Assembly (NCBI GenBank): GCA_043228905.1
Contig: JBHGNT010000002.1
Coordinates: 21,080,001-21,144,000, forward strand
DNA from: Azolla caroliniana
Taxonomy: Eukaryota; Polypodiophyta
Direction of reading: 5' to 3'
DNA length: 64,000 nt
In this document: positions 33,977 through 45,000 of the stretch, one piece after another
Position numbering within the stretch: the first letter of the stretch is position 1
Layout: every line of letters begins with the position of its first letter
Notes under the pieces: generated by a model
Databases searched by the model: none
What the model saw: only the letters and a program-made list of their open reading frames with translations
Told to the model about the DNA's origin: nothing
Position numbers and translations under genes: made by a program

Positions 33977-34610
33977 CAAACAAGGTTCTCTACACCATGA
34001 CAACGAGATCTCAACGCTTGAGCCATAGAATATCTTTGGTCCATGCTATGAAAGACCACTATTCTCCACAAGCTCGTTTTGGTCAACTTTTGCGAAATCC
34101 TTCACCATTTTCTCCAATTGTTTGAACCTAAATGGTTAATCATCATAAGAAGATCCGACCATATATTAATCGTATGGAATATCCACAATGAGTAACGTGT
34201 AATGCTTGTTTGGCAACTTCTGGATCATCTTCGGCACATCACCATAGTACACATTATAATACAATTCTTGGGTGATATCATTTTTGTGGCTAAACTTCTT
34301 GAAAGTTCCGTAATCGTCCACATCGAATGCCTTCATTAAGCACCGATTGTTTTGTTTCTGTGCTCTTTCAAGATGGGCAAGAAAGGAAGCTGGAAAATCA
34401 TGTTTGTCTTTGACTTCTCCAGGCTTCTTGCTATGACATGGTTTCTATGTGAAACAACAAAAGAAGTAACTCATACATTGTTCACATATGTAATAAACTA
34501 GAATGGCAAATTTCAAATATGTAATACTAACCCAATCCTTAAAAGCAATAAAATTTTCCGATAACTCCTTGTATGAAGATGTAATCGAATACTCTTCAGT
34601 CACTTGTTCT
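33977..34610 (-). pseudogene. Amino-methyltransferase-like gene, 5' exons, copy 1
   Basis: Two exons are visible on the minus strand. Exon A (34610-34532) encodes EQVTEEYSITSSYKELSE and ends at a GT donor. Exon B (34444-33977) has AG/GTAAG borders and encodes YYGDVPKMIQKLPNK and LLIVDIPYD, a motif IV of the DPPY type. FKQLEKMVKDF follows and, after a frame change, LWRIVVFHSMDQ and SRCHGVENLVW. Copy 1 has a stop right after DIPYD where copy 2 has Leu, plus a second stop before PFRFKQLEK. The order motif IV first, motifs X and I later, is that of beta-class N6-adenine/N4-cytosine enzymes. Confidence 0.65.
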
Positions 34611-34612
34611 CA

Positions 34613-35002
34613 TGTTAAGCAACCAAGTGTTGCCGGTTAGGAACATGGCCTACCCTCAGTCCTTCGGGGTACGTATCAAGGTGATCGTGGTACAGGGTAG
34701 GAAATTGCATAGCGTGTGGAACGTACTGAGTTAGAGCATTGTGGTGAAAATACGACGAGGATACGTGAACTTGAGGTAGGACCCCAGGGCTTCCGACCAA
34801 AGGATATCAGTGCGTTTATACTTTTAACAATTAACGGAAATGAGAAAATATTGTAATTTTTCATTAGCAAAGGAAAAGAAAATTACAATATTTCTCATTT
34901 CCGTTAATTGTTAAAAGTATAAACGCATGAATCTCATATCCTTTGGTCGGAGGACCCGGGGTCCTACCTCAAGTTCACGACACTCGTCGTATTTTTGCAA
35001 CA
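34613..35002. repeat. Foldback made of two inverted gypsy LTR ends, copy 1
   Basis: 34740-34860 is the 3' end of a gypsy A/E-type LTR on the minus strand. 34875-35002 is the same region on the plus strand, with only about 14 bases between the arms. 34613-34739 is sequence that followed the minus-strand LTR. Directly after 35002 comes the gypsy leader with a primer-binding-like TGGTGAACCCGACG. A transcript across it could form a hairpin with arms of about 120 bases. Confidence 0.85.
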
Positions 35003-35169
35003 TCTTTGGTGAACCCGACGTGAAACAAGGCGGTAGGAGTGGGAGTGGGAGAATACCTTGTCAAGTCTATAAAACTTTTTGCATGAATGTCACTGTAAGA
35101 TTAGGGTCATTATGGATATTAGGATAAGTTAGGAAGACTTGAGGCTTTATTGTTTGACGTATTACCTAC

Positions 35170-35577
35170 TAAATGCATTTGTACAAGGCATTCATCTCCA
35201 ATATCCTTCTGCGACCTTTGGCATATTACAAATATTGGGTCGCCGATAGAAGGCATTCATCTCTTTTTGAACATAGTCCATGTGATTGAATGGTTAGTGT
35301 GGTTGAACATCTTTTTGTGGGCTACTACGATGCAATTACGAAGAGAAGGCTTGGGCACATGTCAATGTAAAAAATGTTGTCAACTACATCATGCACCCAT
35401 CGTTGACAAAGAAGCTACGCCATGTATCTAGCGATAAGAGCCTGTTGGTGAACCCCTACCAAAAGCCACAAAGATTAATCAACCGCCTCATGGAGCTATT
35501 TTCAATTTTAGATTTGTTTTCTAGCACATGTATATAATATAAAACTTTTCATATCAATTTAGATTAACGTATAGTCC
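35170..35577 (+). pseudogene. Methyltransferase-like 3' exon, first of two tandem copies
   Basis: The block matches 36651-37046 over about 400 bases. The exon is 35277-35529, with AG before it and GTATAT after it. It encodes a broken VSVVEHLFVGYYDAI, then NPYQKPQRLINRLMELF (motif X-like), and in the same frame ILDLFSST (motif I-like, DLFSGT expected). An in-frame stop lies near its start and the middle is frameshifted. It is on the strand opposite to the 5' exons at 33977-34610. Confidence 0.6.
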
Positions 35578-36650
35578 AAATACAACAATTGCCGGGGAAG
35601 ACCAGCCCGTAATCACCCTTCATTCTCCAAGTCGTTGTCCGCGTTGGTGTTGTCGTCACCATCGTCTAGGCTTGCCAGGTCCAGTTCGTCCTCGTGTCGC
35701 TTCTTAAATACTTTGATCCTCTTCCCTGCTACTGGCACATCTATCCGCATCCTCTCAAGCTCCACGAGATGGTACATGCCATTGTCGTTAGCGCTCGTCA
35801 CGACGTAGGGCCCGAACCACCTCTTCGCAAATTTTCGCACTGTTTTGTGCTGATTGTTGAGGTTGTTGTCATATACCAGCAGCCAATCGCCTTCTTCAAT
35901 CTCCTTCGGCCGGAGCCGGTGTGTCCGATCGAACCGGGCCTTGTTCCTTCCCCGTGTTGTGCGCAACTTCTCCCTTGCTCGCTCTACGTCCTCTGGTCTC
36001 CGTTCAAGCTGTCGAATCAACGCCGCCAATAGCTCTTCCCGGCTCATTTCGTTCCTCCAATCCACCGCGGCCCACGAAGTGATTGCCCGCTCCACCAACA
36101 TAATCGGTTTATGCCCGTACATCAACTCCGCCGGCATGAACCCAGTCACCAAACTGTGCGCCAGTCTGCCCACAATGCATAAGGTAGAAGCCGCGGCCAA
36201 TTCCCAACCTGTCCTTCACACGCTCGCACCAACGCCTTCACGATTGGGCCTTGCCCTCGTTCCACCTTCCCGTTCGCCTCTGGGTTGTATGCCGTAGTGA
36301 GGGAGAGCTTGACCCCGAACCGGTTGAACAACTCTTCGACTTCCTGCGCGTCCAGCTCCCCCCAATCTGCCACAATCTTTCCTACGCACCCGTACCAGCA
36401 CACCACCTCCTTAATCAGGAATCGGCATACCGCCAAAGTCGTCTTATTCTGCAGTGCGCGGACCTCCACTTGGTTCTTCAAGTCTTCTCGGGCCAGTACC
36501 AAGTACCGCATCTGTCCTACCCCCATCGACATCGTCACCAAATCTACCATCCACTTGAAATGGACGGTTGGCGGGTAGGTCGGGTGTAGCTCGTCTCGAT
36601 GCCAGATCATGGAGTGCATCTGGCAACTTTCGCACGTCGTCACGAACCAG
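35578..36650 (-). pseudogene. GC-rich gypsy integrase fragment between two repeats
   Basis: Two overlapping frames (36733-36146 and 36200-35613) encode integrase core and C-terminus. Visible motifs are TTCESCQMH (zinc finger end), WMVDLVTMSMG, VADWGELDA (second Asp region, altered), AYNPEANGKVERGQG, EEGDWLLVYD and AKRWFGPYVV. They match gypsy E 58120-59116. The codons are clearly richer in G and C than gypsy E or the surroundings. No RT, LTR or polypurine tract accompanies it. The fragment lies exactly between the two methyltransferase-like exon copies. Confidence 0.85.
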
Positions 36651-37446
36651 TGCATTTGTACAAGGCATTCATCTTCAATATCCTTCGGCAACCTTCGACA
36701 TATTAAACATATTGGGTCACCGATAGAAGGCATTCATCTCTTTTTGAACATAGTCCGGGTGATCGAATGGTTAGTGTGGTTGAACATCTTTTTGTGGGGT
36801 ACTACGATGCAATTACGAAGAAGAAGGCTTGGGCACATGTGAATGAAAGAAATATGTACATCTTGTGCCCAGCGGTAACAAAGAAGTTATGCCATGTATC
36901 TAGCGATAAGAGCCTGTTGGTGAACCCCTACCAAAAACCACAAAGATTAATCAACCGCCTCATCGACCTATTTGAATTTTAGATTTGTTTTCTGGCACAT
37001 GTATATAATATAAAACTTGTCACATCAATTTAGATTAACGTATAGTCTATTCTTTAGTTTGTTTGAACATGTGTAGTTTCATACTACTATTAGGTACTAC
37101 CACAATATGCACATTAAAGATGTTCAAGAACTCTGTTCCATTAGAGAAGGACCCTGAGCAGGTTAACATCATCAAAATGAGGATCCAAGGTATCTAGGAT
37201 TGTCCTTATCAAGACCAAGAAGTTGGGGCAAAGCAGATCAATGAAATAGATATGTTCCAGATGACTTCTAGAGAACCAATGGAACCTATAGATGAAAAAG
37301 CAAGGGATCTTGTGAACTTAGAAGGTGTGTCAAAGCCCTAACATACTAAAGATTCTATTGAGCTTATTGATGAAGCCAATGAGGACAATCCTGATCAAAT
37401 AGCTAATCTTGAAGAGCCTCCCTTACCGGAGTTACTATTGGATTGA
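36651..37446 (+). pseudogene. Methyltransferase-like 3' exons, second tandem copy and last exon
   Basis: Exon C (36754-37000) encodes GDRMVSVVEHLFVGYYD, CPAVTKKLCHVSSDKS and NPYQKPQRLINRLIDLF, then, after a one-base slip, ILDLFSGT. Exon D (37094-37446) continues TTTICTLKMFKNSVPLEKD and EQVNIIKMRIQ, then an acidic tail ending ELLLD before TGA. These are the motif X and motif I blocks expected after motif IV in a beta-class amino-methyltransferase. Two stops in exon D and the slip in exon C make it a pseudogene. Confidence 0.65.
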
Positions 37447-38074
37447 ATGCATATGGCTTATTCTAAAGTTTGAACAATATTAATTGTTAATTTAAGTTTG
37501 GTGTAATATATAATTTGAGCTTATTTCTAATTTGCGAGTAACACTTATTGAACTTAGAGTTTAAGTATAATTTTTATGTGTATATGTTGGACTCTAAAGT
37601 CTACATTATCATTTGGGGTATTCACTTGATAAATTTATACTCTGTCATTTGTTCGTATGATTTGGAAGTTATTGCAACCTAGTTTATTTTTACATTAACA
37701 ATGTCATGTGTCACGTGTCAATGGAATATTTCTCTCAACATAGTAACATCTCTTAATTGTAACATTCACAAATTGCTTTAAGATTTATTATATATAAATA
37801 TACACACAAAATTAGAAGAAGAAACTTATTTAGTGGGGTATGACTTTTAGATTATGCACAATGACTAGTGATACAATTTTACTTGCATTGACTTCCATAC
37901 CATACACTAGATTTGGTAAAAAGCATGGTAGACAGAATATATGCTTGATGATTTTGTTGTCATGATATTATTTAGTTCTATTTTTCGTTATGTTTCACGA
38001 AACCATGTACACATGCATCGAGCCTTTTTGAAATTCTACTAAAATAAGGCATTTTTTAACATCTCACCAACATA
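37447..38074. other. Spacer between methyltransferase tail and element terminus
   Basis: AT-rich sequence without a recognisable gene. Its right part (about 38025-38074, CCTTTTTGAAATTC, GGCATTTTTTAACATC) loosely resembles the sequence before the terminal motifs at 760-860 and 14580-14640. Confidence 0.4.
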
Positions 38075-38128
38075 TGAAAAAGAGAATGCGACATATTAGC
38101 TGTTTCAAATGACCTGGTGTTGCTAGGT
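38075..38128 (+). repeat. Terminal motif of the unknown element family, copy T3
   Basis: It reads GAATGCGACATATTAGCTG then TTTCAAATGACCTGGTGTT, close to 895-935 and to the reverse complement of 14476-14520. It lies about 630 bases downstream of the methyltransferase-like last exon and in the same orientation. It may therefore be the end of the element that carried that gene. Confidence 0.6.
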
Positions 38129-38148
38129 TTATTGCAACTAAAATCACG

Positions 38149-38542
38149 ATAATTGCTTGTAAATTGGCTTACCAATTTGTTGATGAGTTGTTTCATTTTT
38201 AAGGGTTACCAATAGATATTGTGAATGATCACGATTGAAAGTGTAGTAGTGACTTTTGGACGAAAATCCTTAAGAAGTTAGAAAGAACCTTGAGCATGAG
38301 ATCCACATATCATCTTCAATCAGATGCATAGAAGAAATGCATGAATAAAAATTTTAATGACATGCTTGGAGCATACATTCTTGCAAAGCGAACAAAATGG
38401 GAATGTTATCTCCCAACTTTTGTGTTTGCTTATAATAGCTCCAAGCATATATCAACGGGATCTAGTCCTTTTATATTTATGTATGTATTTGAGCCACATG
38501 CCCCTCTTGATACAAAACTTTCCAAGGGATATCCAAGATAAT
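38149..38542 (+). pseudogene. Ty3/gypsy integrase relic, copy 2
   Basis: This is the counterpart of 21401-21795 with a few substitutions (for example LPTFVFAYNSSKHIS). It is the same fragment, duplicated with the segment. 38543-39069 shows nothing recognisable. Confidence 0.75.
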
Positions 38543-39069
38543 ATTGCATATTTCTGGACATAATGTATAAAAACCTCAAGATACAATACGTTTTTATGCC
38601 AACTAGAATAGGCAACCCTGTGTATTCAGCCTTGGACATAATGTACTTCTATGTGTGCCTCAAGATTCAAAGACATTGTCTATGGGTCTATGCTAGTGTA
38701 ATCACCCAGTCTTTCTTGTAAGTCATTTAAAAGAACTTAATAATTTTGGCAATAATCTACTTAAAATCAAAATTTCCATTATGACCTTTAGTGTTATATT
38801 TATTACAAACATATGTGACGAGGACAATTTTGATCTCACCAAGCTTAGATTACAAATGTTGTTATAACTCTGTTATTGCTTATTCCACTTTGTACACTAG
38901 CAAATTTGCTTTAAACTTTGATCTTCCCCAACTTAGATTACAAATGATGTTATTACTCTCTGTTGTTAATTATTCCACTTTGTACAATACCTTATAATAT
39001 TCACCCCCTACAATTGTTTTTGCAACCTTGTCCCCTTCAACAATTAGTGATTTTGTGAGTATATTTGAT

Positions 39070-42000
39070 TCAAGCATAAATGGCATAAGGATTTGCATTC
39101 ATTCTCATTTCCATGTCAATGGGATGGTGAGGATCTGGTTTTCTATTCCTTCTGCATTGATTCACTTGGAACGATAAACATCTTAACAATATTATTCCAA
39201 CATACGACGCGACTATGACAATGAATAGACCCCCGTAACTATGGAGAGACATTTTTACTGTGTCAGGAGAATTTGTAATGCAGACTCCAGAACCGAGCCA
39301 CTTATCCTTGATCCTTTGAAGATCTCCGTTTTGTTGTAAAGATAGAATAGAAAGTGACATATCATTAGTTAAGGATGAGTTCTTTTGAAATGCCTGCAGG
39401 CGAGGGGGGAAATCCCTTAATAGACCACATCGATTGAAGAATATCCATATGGAAGTGGCAAGTTTAAATGCGATCAAGAATACTTACAAATGCAAATCCG
39501 CCAAAGTAGCCAATGTTCGAGTCAACGATCGTGTATTTGCATCCTAGGTTGGTAAGGAAGGTTGCCAAGTAAGGTGACTCATCAATAATTGCCGACACAT
39601 TACCTGACGTCAATGCATTGTCATAATCTTCTTGCGTAATCAAGTTCATGAGTCGTTCTGATGAAATGAAGAGGTTATTCTTCAAGTAATTTACTTCGAA
39701 TGAACCTTCTTGACATCCTATTTTTAGATGACTTTTTTGCAAGTCTGCGAAACTTCGAATGGTTGGACGTTGTTGTTGTTGTTGCGCTATTAATATAGAT
39801 GACAAGCTTGCTATATAGCTCGATGTAAATATGAGTACAAAAACTAGCCAAACTAGTGTGAATGCTCGACCTGAGTGGGTTTTGGCGTCATCCCCTGCGA
39901 AGCATTCCCTTTGTTTAGTAAAATGTGTCGAACATTTTCAAGGACAATATTAATATATGATATCTAAAAAATTTTGAACTTAGGTTTTCTTATATTCAAC
40001 AATATTTATCCACTCATCATGTATAATCTGAATGTGTACTTACTATGAGAGAAGAAGATGGCCATGGCTGTCAACCTGGCAAGATCAATAAATAATTGAT
40101 GGAATACAAATTAGAAACGATGTATTCTATTAGAATTTAGATAATAAAAACAAGACTATAGAGATGGGTTTTGAATAATGAGGATAATGTTTGGTTAAAA
40201 ACCAAACCATGGAATGAACATTTAACTAGCAAAGAGAAAGAGAGAGTTGTAATGCGTAGGTAATGCCACTACCCTTACTAACATAGATTTGATGAGGTAA
40301 TAGGTCATACCAAACCATTGGGAATGTTCATAGAACAATATAATCACATCTGTCACATTATTTACCATTCCACAAATCATATAGTTTCTGCTTCCTTTCA
40401 TTAAGACTTTCCAATTACCAACATTTTGGGAAGGACAAGTGAGACAATATGTTATTTAGGTACACAATTATATAATGAGTTCTAGGGGGGTTGTTAGGAA
40501 TATGTCCCTCCTATGGGAGGAACCAACTGGTCAGGCCGAGAGCCGACAATCGATGTCACAGAGAGCGGACAATTGAAGACAAGGACTTGCCAACTGGTCG
40601 GGCCGAGAGGCAACAATCGATGTCATAGAGAGTCAACAACAGACGATCCAAGTCGAAGACAAGACCGACTAGTCAGACCGACCGGAGGGTCGACGACAAG
40701 GCCGATTAGTCGGGCCAACTAGACAATCGACACTAGAGTCGACTACTCGATCAGTCAGTTGATTAACTGCGATTATTGTTAGTATAATAATAGAAGTGAG
40801 AGTAGTACTAAGGAACTATATTTGTAAATAACCCATAGGTGTATAAGTATAAATACACTTAGGGCAAAACATCGTGCGATGCATTGTAGAAAACAAAGAA
40901 TAGAATAGCTTAGAGTTCCTATAGATGTGTGTTACAGAGTGAAGAGTGAGTGTGATAGTGAGAGTAGTACTAAGGAACTATATTTGTAAATAACCCATAA
41001 TGTGTATAAGTATAAATACACTTAGAGAAAAACATAGTGTGATGCATTGTAGAATAGAAAGAATAGAATAGCGTAGAGTTCCTATAGATGTGTGTTACAG
41101 AGTTAAGAGTGCGTGCGTGATAGTGAGAGTAGCACCATAGTTGTGTGAGCTTAGTAACTGTGTGTTACAGAGTGAAGAGTGAGAGTGGCGCCATAGTTGT
41201 GTGAGCTTAGATGCCAAGAACCCTACATGGCGGATACACTCTATGTAGAGAGAGTGTTGTATACTATCTCCTTTGTATTCTCCATTGTATAGTGGATCTT
41301 TGTTCCCGTGGTTTGCCCCGTTTAGGGTTTCCACATTAAATTGTGTATTCTGTGCATTTGTTGTTTTTCTATTTCCGCATTATTGTGCATTTCACAATCA
41401 GATTTCCTCATAAATCTCCATGATCGAAGACCAACAAACTGGTATCAGAGCTGGAGGTGCAAGCATGGAAGCATGCGTGAGTGGCTTCCTAGGCATGATA
41501 GTTCTACACTTTTAGAACTTTGCAGATTGGAGGATAAAGATGGAAGTCCTTATCATAATCAAAGACCTATACGAGCCCATCGACAGAGCATAAATACCCC
41601 CGGGACTATTAGAGTTTGAATGGAAAGTTCTGAACAGAAAGGCGGTGGCCACCATCAGATAGTGTGTCGATGTGAGTTTCCTTCAACATGTGGTGAATGT
41701 CACAAATGCCTATGAGATGTGCCAGACCTTGTCAGGTCTATATGAGAGGAAGAATGTCATCAATGAAACATCTTTGATGAGAAAGATTGTGAGGTTGAAG
41801 TATAGGGAAAGGGAAAGCACAGTCGAGCATGTAAGCACATTCATGTGGTATGTAAACCAAATTGCAGCAACTAAGTTTCCCCTTGAGGATACAATGCAGG
41901 CCATTCTGTCATTGTGTAGACTACCGGACAGGTGGGAGAACCTGGTGGTTACTCTCAACACCTCATTTCAAGAAGAGAACTTGTCGCTACAAACGGTAAA

Positions 42001-45000
42001 GATAAGCCTCTTTAACAAGGAGACAAGAAGGAAGGACAAGGGTTTCAAATCTGACTCAACATACATGTAGAGGAAGAAATCGGCAAAGAAGTCCACAAAG
42101 AAGGGACAAGTCCTAAGCCAGATCCAAGTCCAAAAGCAAGCTAACATGCTTCTATTGTGGATAGCCTAGACACTTCCAAAAGGACTGTGAACACATGAGG
42201 AAGGACAAAGGTGTCCGTAATAATGTCGAACCCAGGAAGATTCCTGATGAAAAGGGCACATTGGCCGTAGATACAAGTGTTAAGGAGATCTTCTTCATTT
42301 GTGAACAGGCAAGCACAAATCTTGCAAGTGAAGAGTGTACGTGGGTAATCGACTCAGGTGGATCTTTCCACATAACTCCTACGAGAGTGTGTTTCTCGAC
42401 TTACATAGCTAGGAATCATGGCTATCTAAAGATGGGAGATAATGGGGAGTGCAAGATAGTGGACATAGGAAGTGTAAGCCTAATGATGTCGATAGATTAT
42501 CGATTTAATCTGAGGGAAGTTCTAGATGTCCCCGATATCAGATTGATTTGATATCGACTGGAAGGCTAGACGATGAAGGCTACAATGGTAGCTTTTGAAA
42601 CGGCAAGTGGAAGTTCTATCGAGGAAACCTCATAGTGGCCCGAGCACAAAAAGAGGGCACATTGTATATGATGCATGCCCGACTGTACAAGTCGAAAGTG
42701 AACTTGGTAGCCAACTCGAGTGGAGAGTTATGGCATAAGAGGCTAGACCATATGAGTTAGAAGGGAATGCATCTACTAGCTGACCAGGAACTTCTCCCGG
42801 AAGTGAAAGGAGTACACTTGGAGAAGTGTGTCGGCTGCTTAGTCGGAAAGTAGAATAGAGCAGCATTCTACTCAAGACCACCAAGAAGAGAAGTGCTCTT
42901 GGAACTAGTGCACACCAACGTGTGCTATGTAGAGGCTCCATCACATCGAGGCGGACAGTACTTCGTCACGTTCATCGATGACTACAGTCGAAAATTGTGG
43001 ACTTTAGTACTAAAATTGAAGGATCAAGTATTGTCGTTCTTCAAGGAGTACCAAGCAAGGGCAAAAAGAGAGTCAAGTCAGAAGTTGAAGGTGGTCCGAA
43101 CCGACAACAGTGGCGAATATAGAGGGCATTTCAAAGAATACTGCAAGGACCAAAGTATTCGAATCGAATACACAGTGCCAAAGAACCCAGCAATAAACAA
43201 GCTTACAAAGAGGATGAATCAGATGATAATGGAAAGAGTAAGGAGCATGATGTTGCATGCTATGCTGGCGAAAATGTACTGGACTGAGGCGATGTACACA
43301 ACTGTTTATTTGATCAATAGGTCTCCCTCAATACCATTGAAAGGTGATGTCCCACATTAGCCCAAAGTCTTTGCGAAGAAAGAGAAAGAGAACCTACTAT
43401 GTCAACTAAAGAAAATCTTGTATGGTTCAAAACAAGCTCCATGCCAATGTTATAAGAAGTTCGAGTCCTTCATGTTGGAATATAGGTTCCAGAAAACACA
43501 AGTTGATCACTATGTGTATGTAAAGAGGTATGATGAAGGTTACTTCTTAATTCTCTTATTATATGTGGATGACATCTTGAGAGTCGGACAAGACATGAAG
43601 AGGATCTTGAGCTAAAAGAAAGCTCTAGGCAAGTTGTTTGCAATAAAAGATCTTGGACCCGCTAAACAGATTTTAGGGATGCACATAGTTTGGGACAGAA
43701 CTAAGAAAGTGTTGTGGTTGTCACAAGAGAAGTATGTGACAAAGATCCTAGAAAGATTCAACATCTCGGAAGCAAAGCTAGTCGGCTCTATGTTACCGGC
43801 CAACTAAGTTGAATGTTAAGCAATGCCTAAGGGGTGAGAAAGAAAAGGTTGAGATGAGGAAAGTACGATATGCCTTAGCCGTCGGCAGTTTAATGTATGC
43901 TATGGTTTGTACGAGACCATACATAGCATTTGCTATGGGGACAATAAGCCGATATAGGAGTAATCTTGGAAGAGAACATTGGGCAACTGTTAAATAAATA
44001 CTCAAGTACTTGAAAGGCACCTTTGGGGTATGCCTAAGGTATGGTTGAAGGGTTTACCGACTTGGAAACATTGGGGGACACAAACTCAAGTTCATCCACT
44101 TCAGGGTACATGATGACTTATGCATGGGGAGTAATGTCATGGCAGTCACAACTTCAAAAAATATGTGGCCTTGTTGACCATAGAGGCAGAGTATATGGCA
44201 GCGGTAGAGGCCGGAAAAGAGCTGATCTGGATGAGAAATTTTCTCAGTGAGTTAGGAATGAAGCAAAGGGAGTCCTTGCTTCACTGTGATAGCCACAACC
44301 CCATACATCTAGCCAAGAACGCTATGTACCACTCCTGAACCAAGCACATATAGAGAAGGTATCACTGGTTACAGGAGAGAGTGGAAGATGGAGAGTTTAC
44401 TCTTGTGAAGATCCATACTGACTAAAATGGATCCGACATGCTCACGAAGAACCTATCGATGGACAAACTCAAAGTAAGTCGACAAAGGACAGGGCTAACT
44501 AACTCCACCCATAGGAGTGAAGGGGGAGTTTGTTAGGGATATGTCCCTCCTATGGGAGGAGCCGATAGTCGAAGACAAGGAGTAGCTGACTGGTCGGGCC
44601 GGGAGACAACAGTCGATGTCAAGGAGAGTCGACAACAGAGGATCCAAGTCGAAAACTAGACCGACTAGTCGAGCCGACCGGACTGTCAACGACAAGGCCG
44701 ATTAGTCGGGCGAACTGGACAGTCGACACTAGAGTCGACTAGTTGAATTGACTATTCAATCAATCGGTTGATTATTTTCTATTATTATTAGTATAATAAT
44801 AGAAGTAAGAGTAGTAGGAACAGAGTGAAGAGTGAGAGTGAGAGTGACGCCAAGACTCTGTGCAGAGAGAGTGTTTTATATTGTCTCCTTTGTATTCTCC
44901 ATTGTATAGTGGATCTCTATTCCCGTGGTTTTCCCTGTTTAGGACTTCCACGTAAAACTGTGTACTCTGTGCATTTCCTATTTTTTTGTTCCCGCATTAT

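Larger units (their letters stand above)
21401..35037. repeat. Segmental duplication, copy 1
   Basis: This stretch matches 38149-52222 in order and orientation, offset about 16747 bases at the left end and 17180 at the right. The offset changes because copy 1 lacks about 420 bases of copia D and because of smaller indels. It contains a gypsy integrase relic, a GLR gene with a copia in intron 3, methyltransferase-like exons and a gypsy LTR foldback. Copy 2 continues into gypsy E after the right break; copy 1 does not. Confidence 0.95.
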
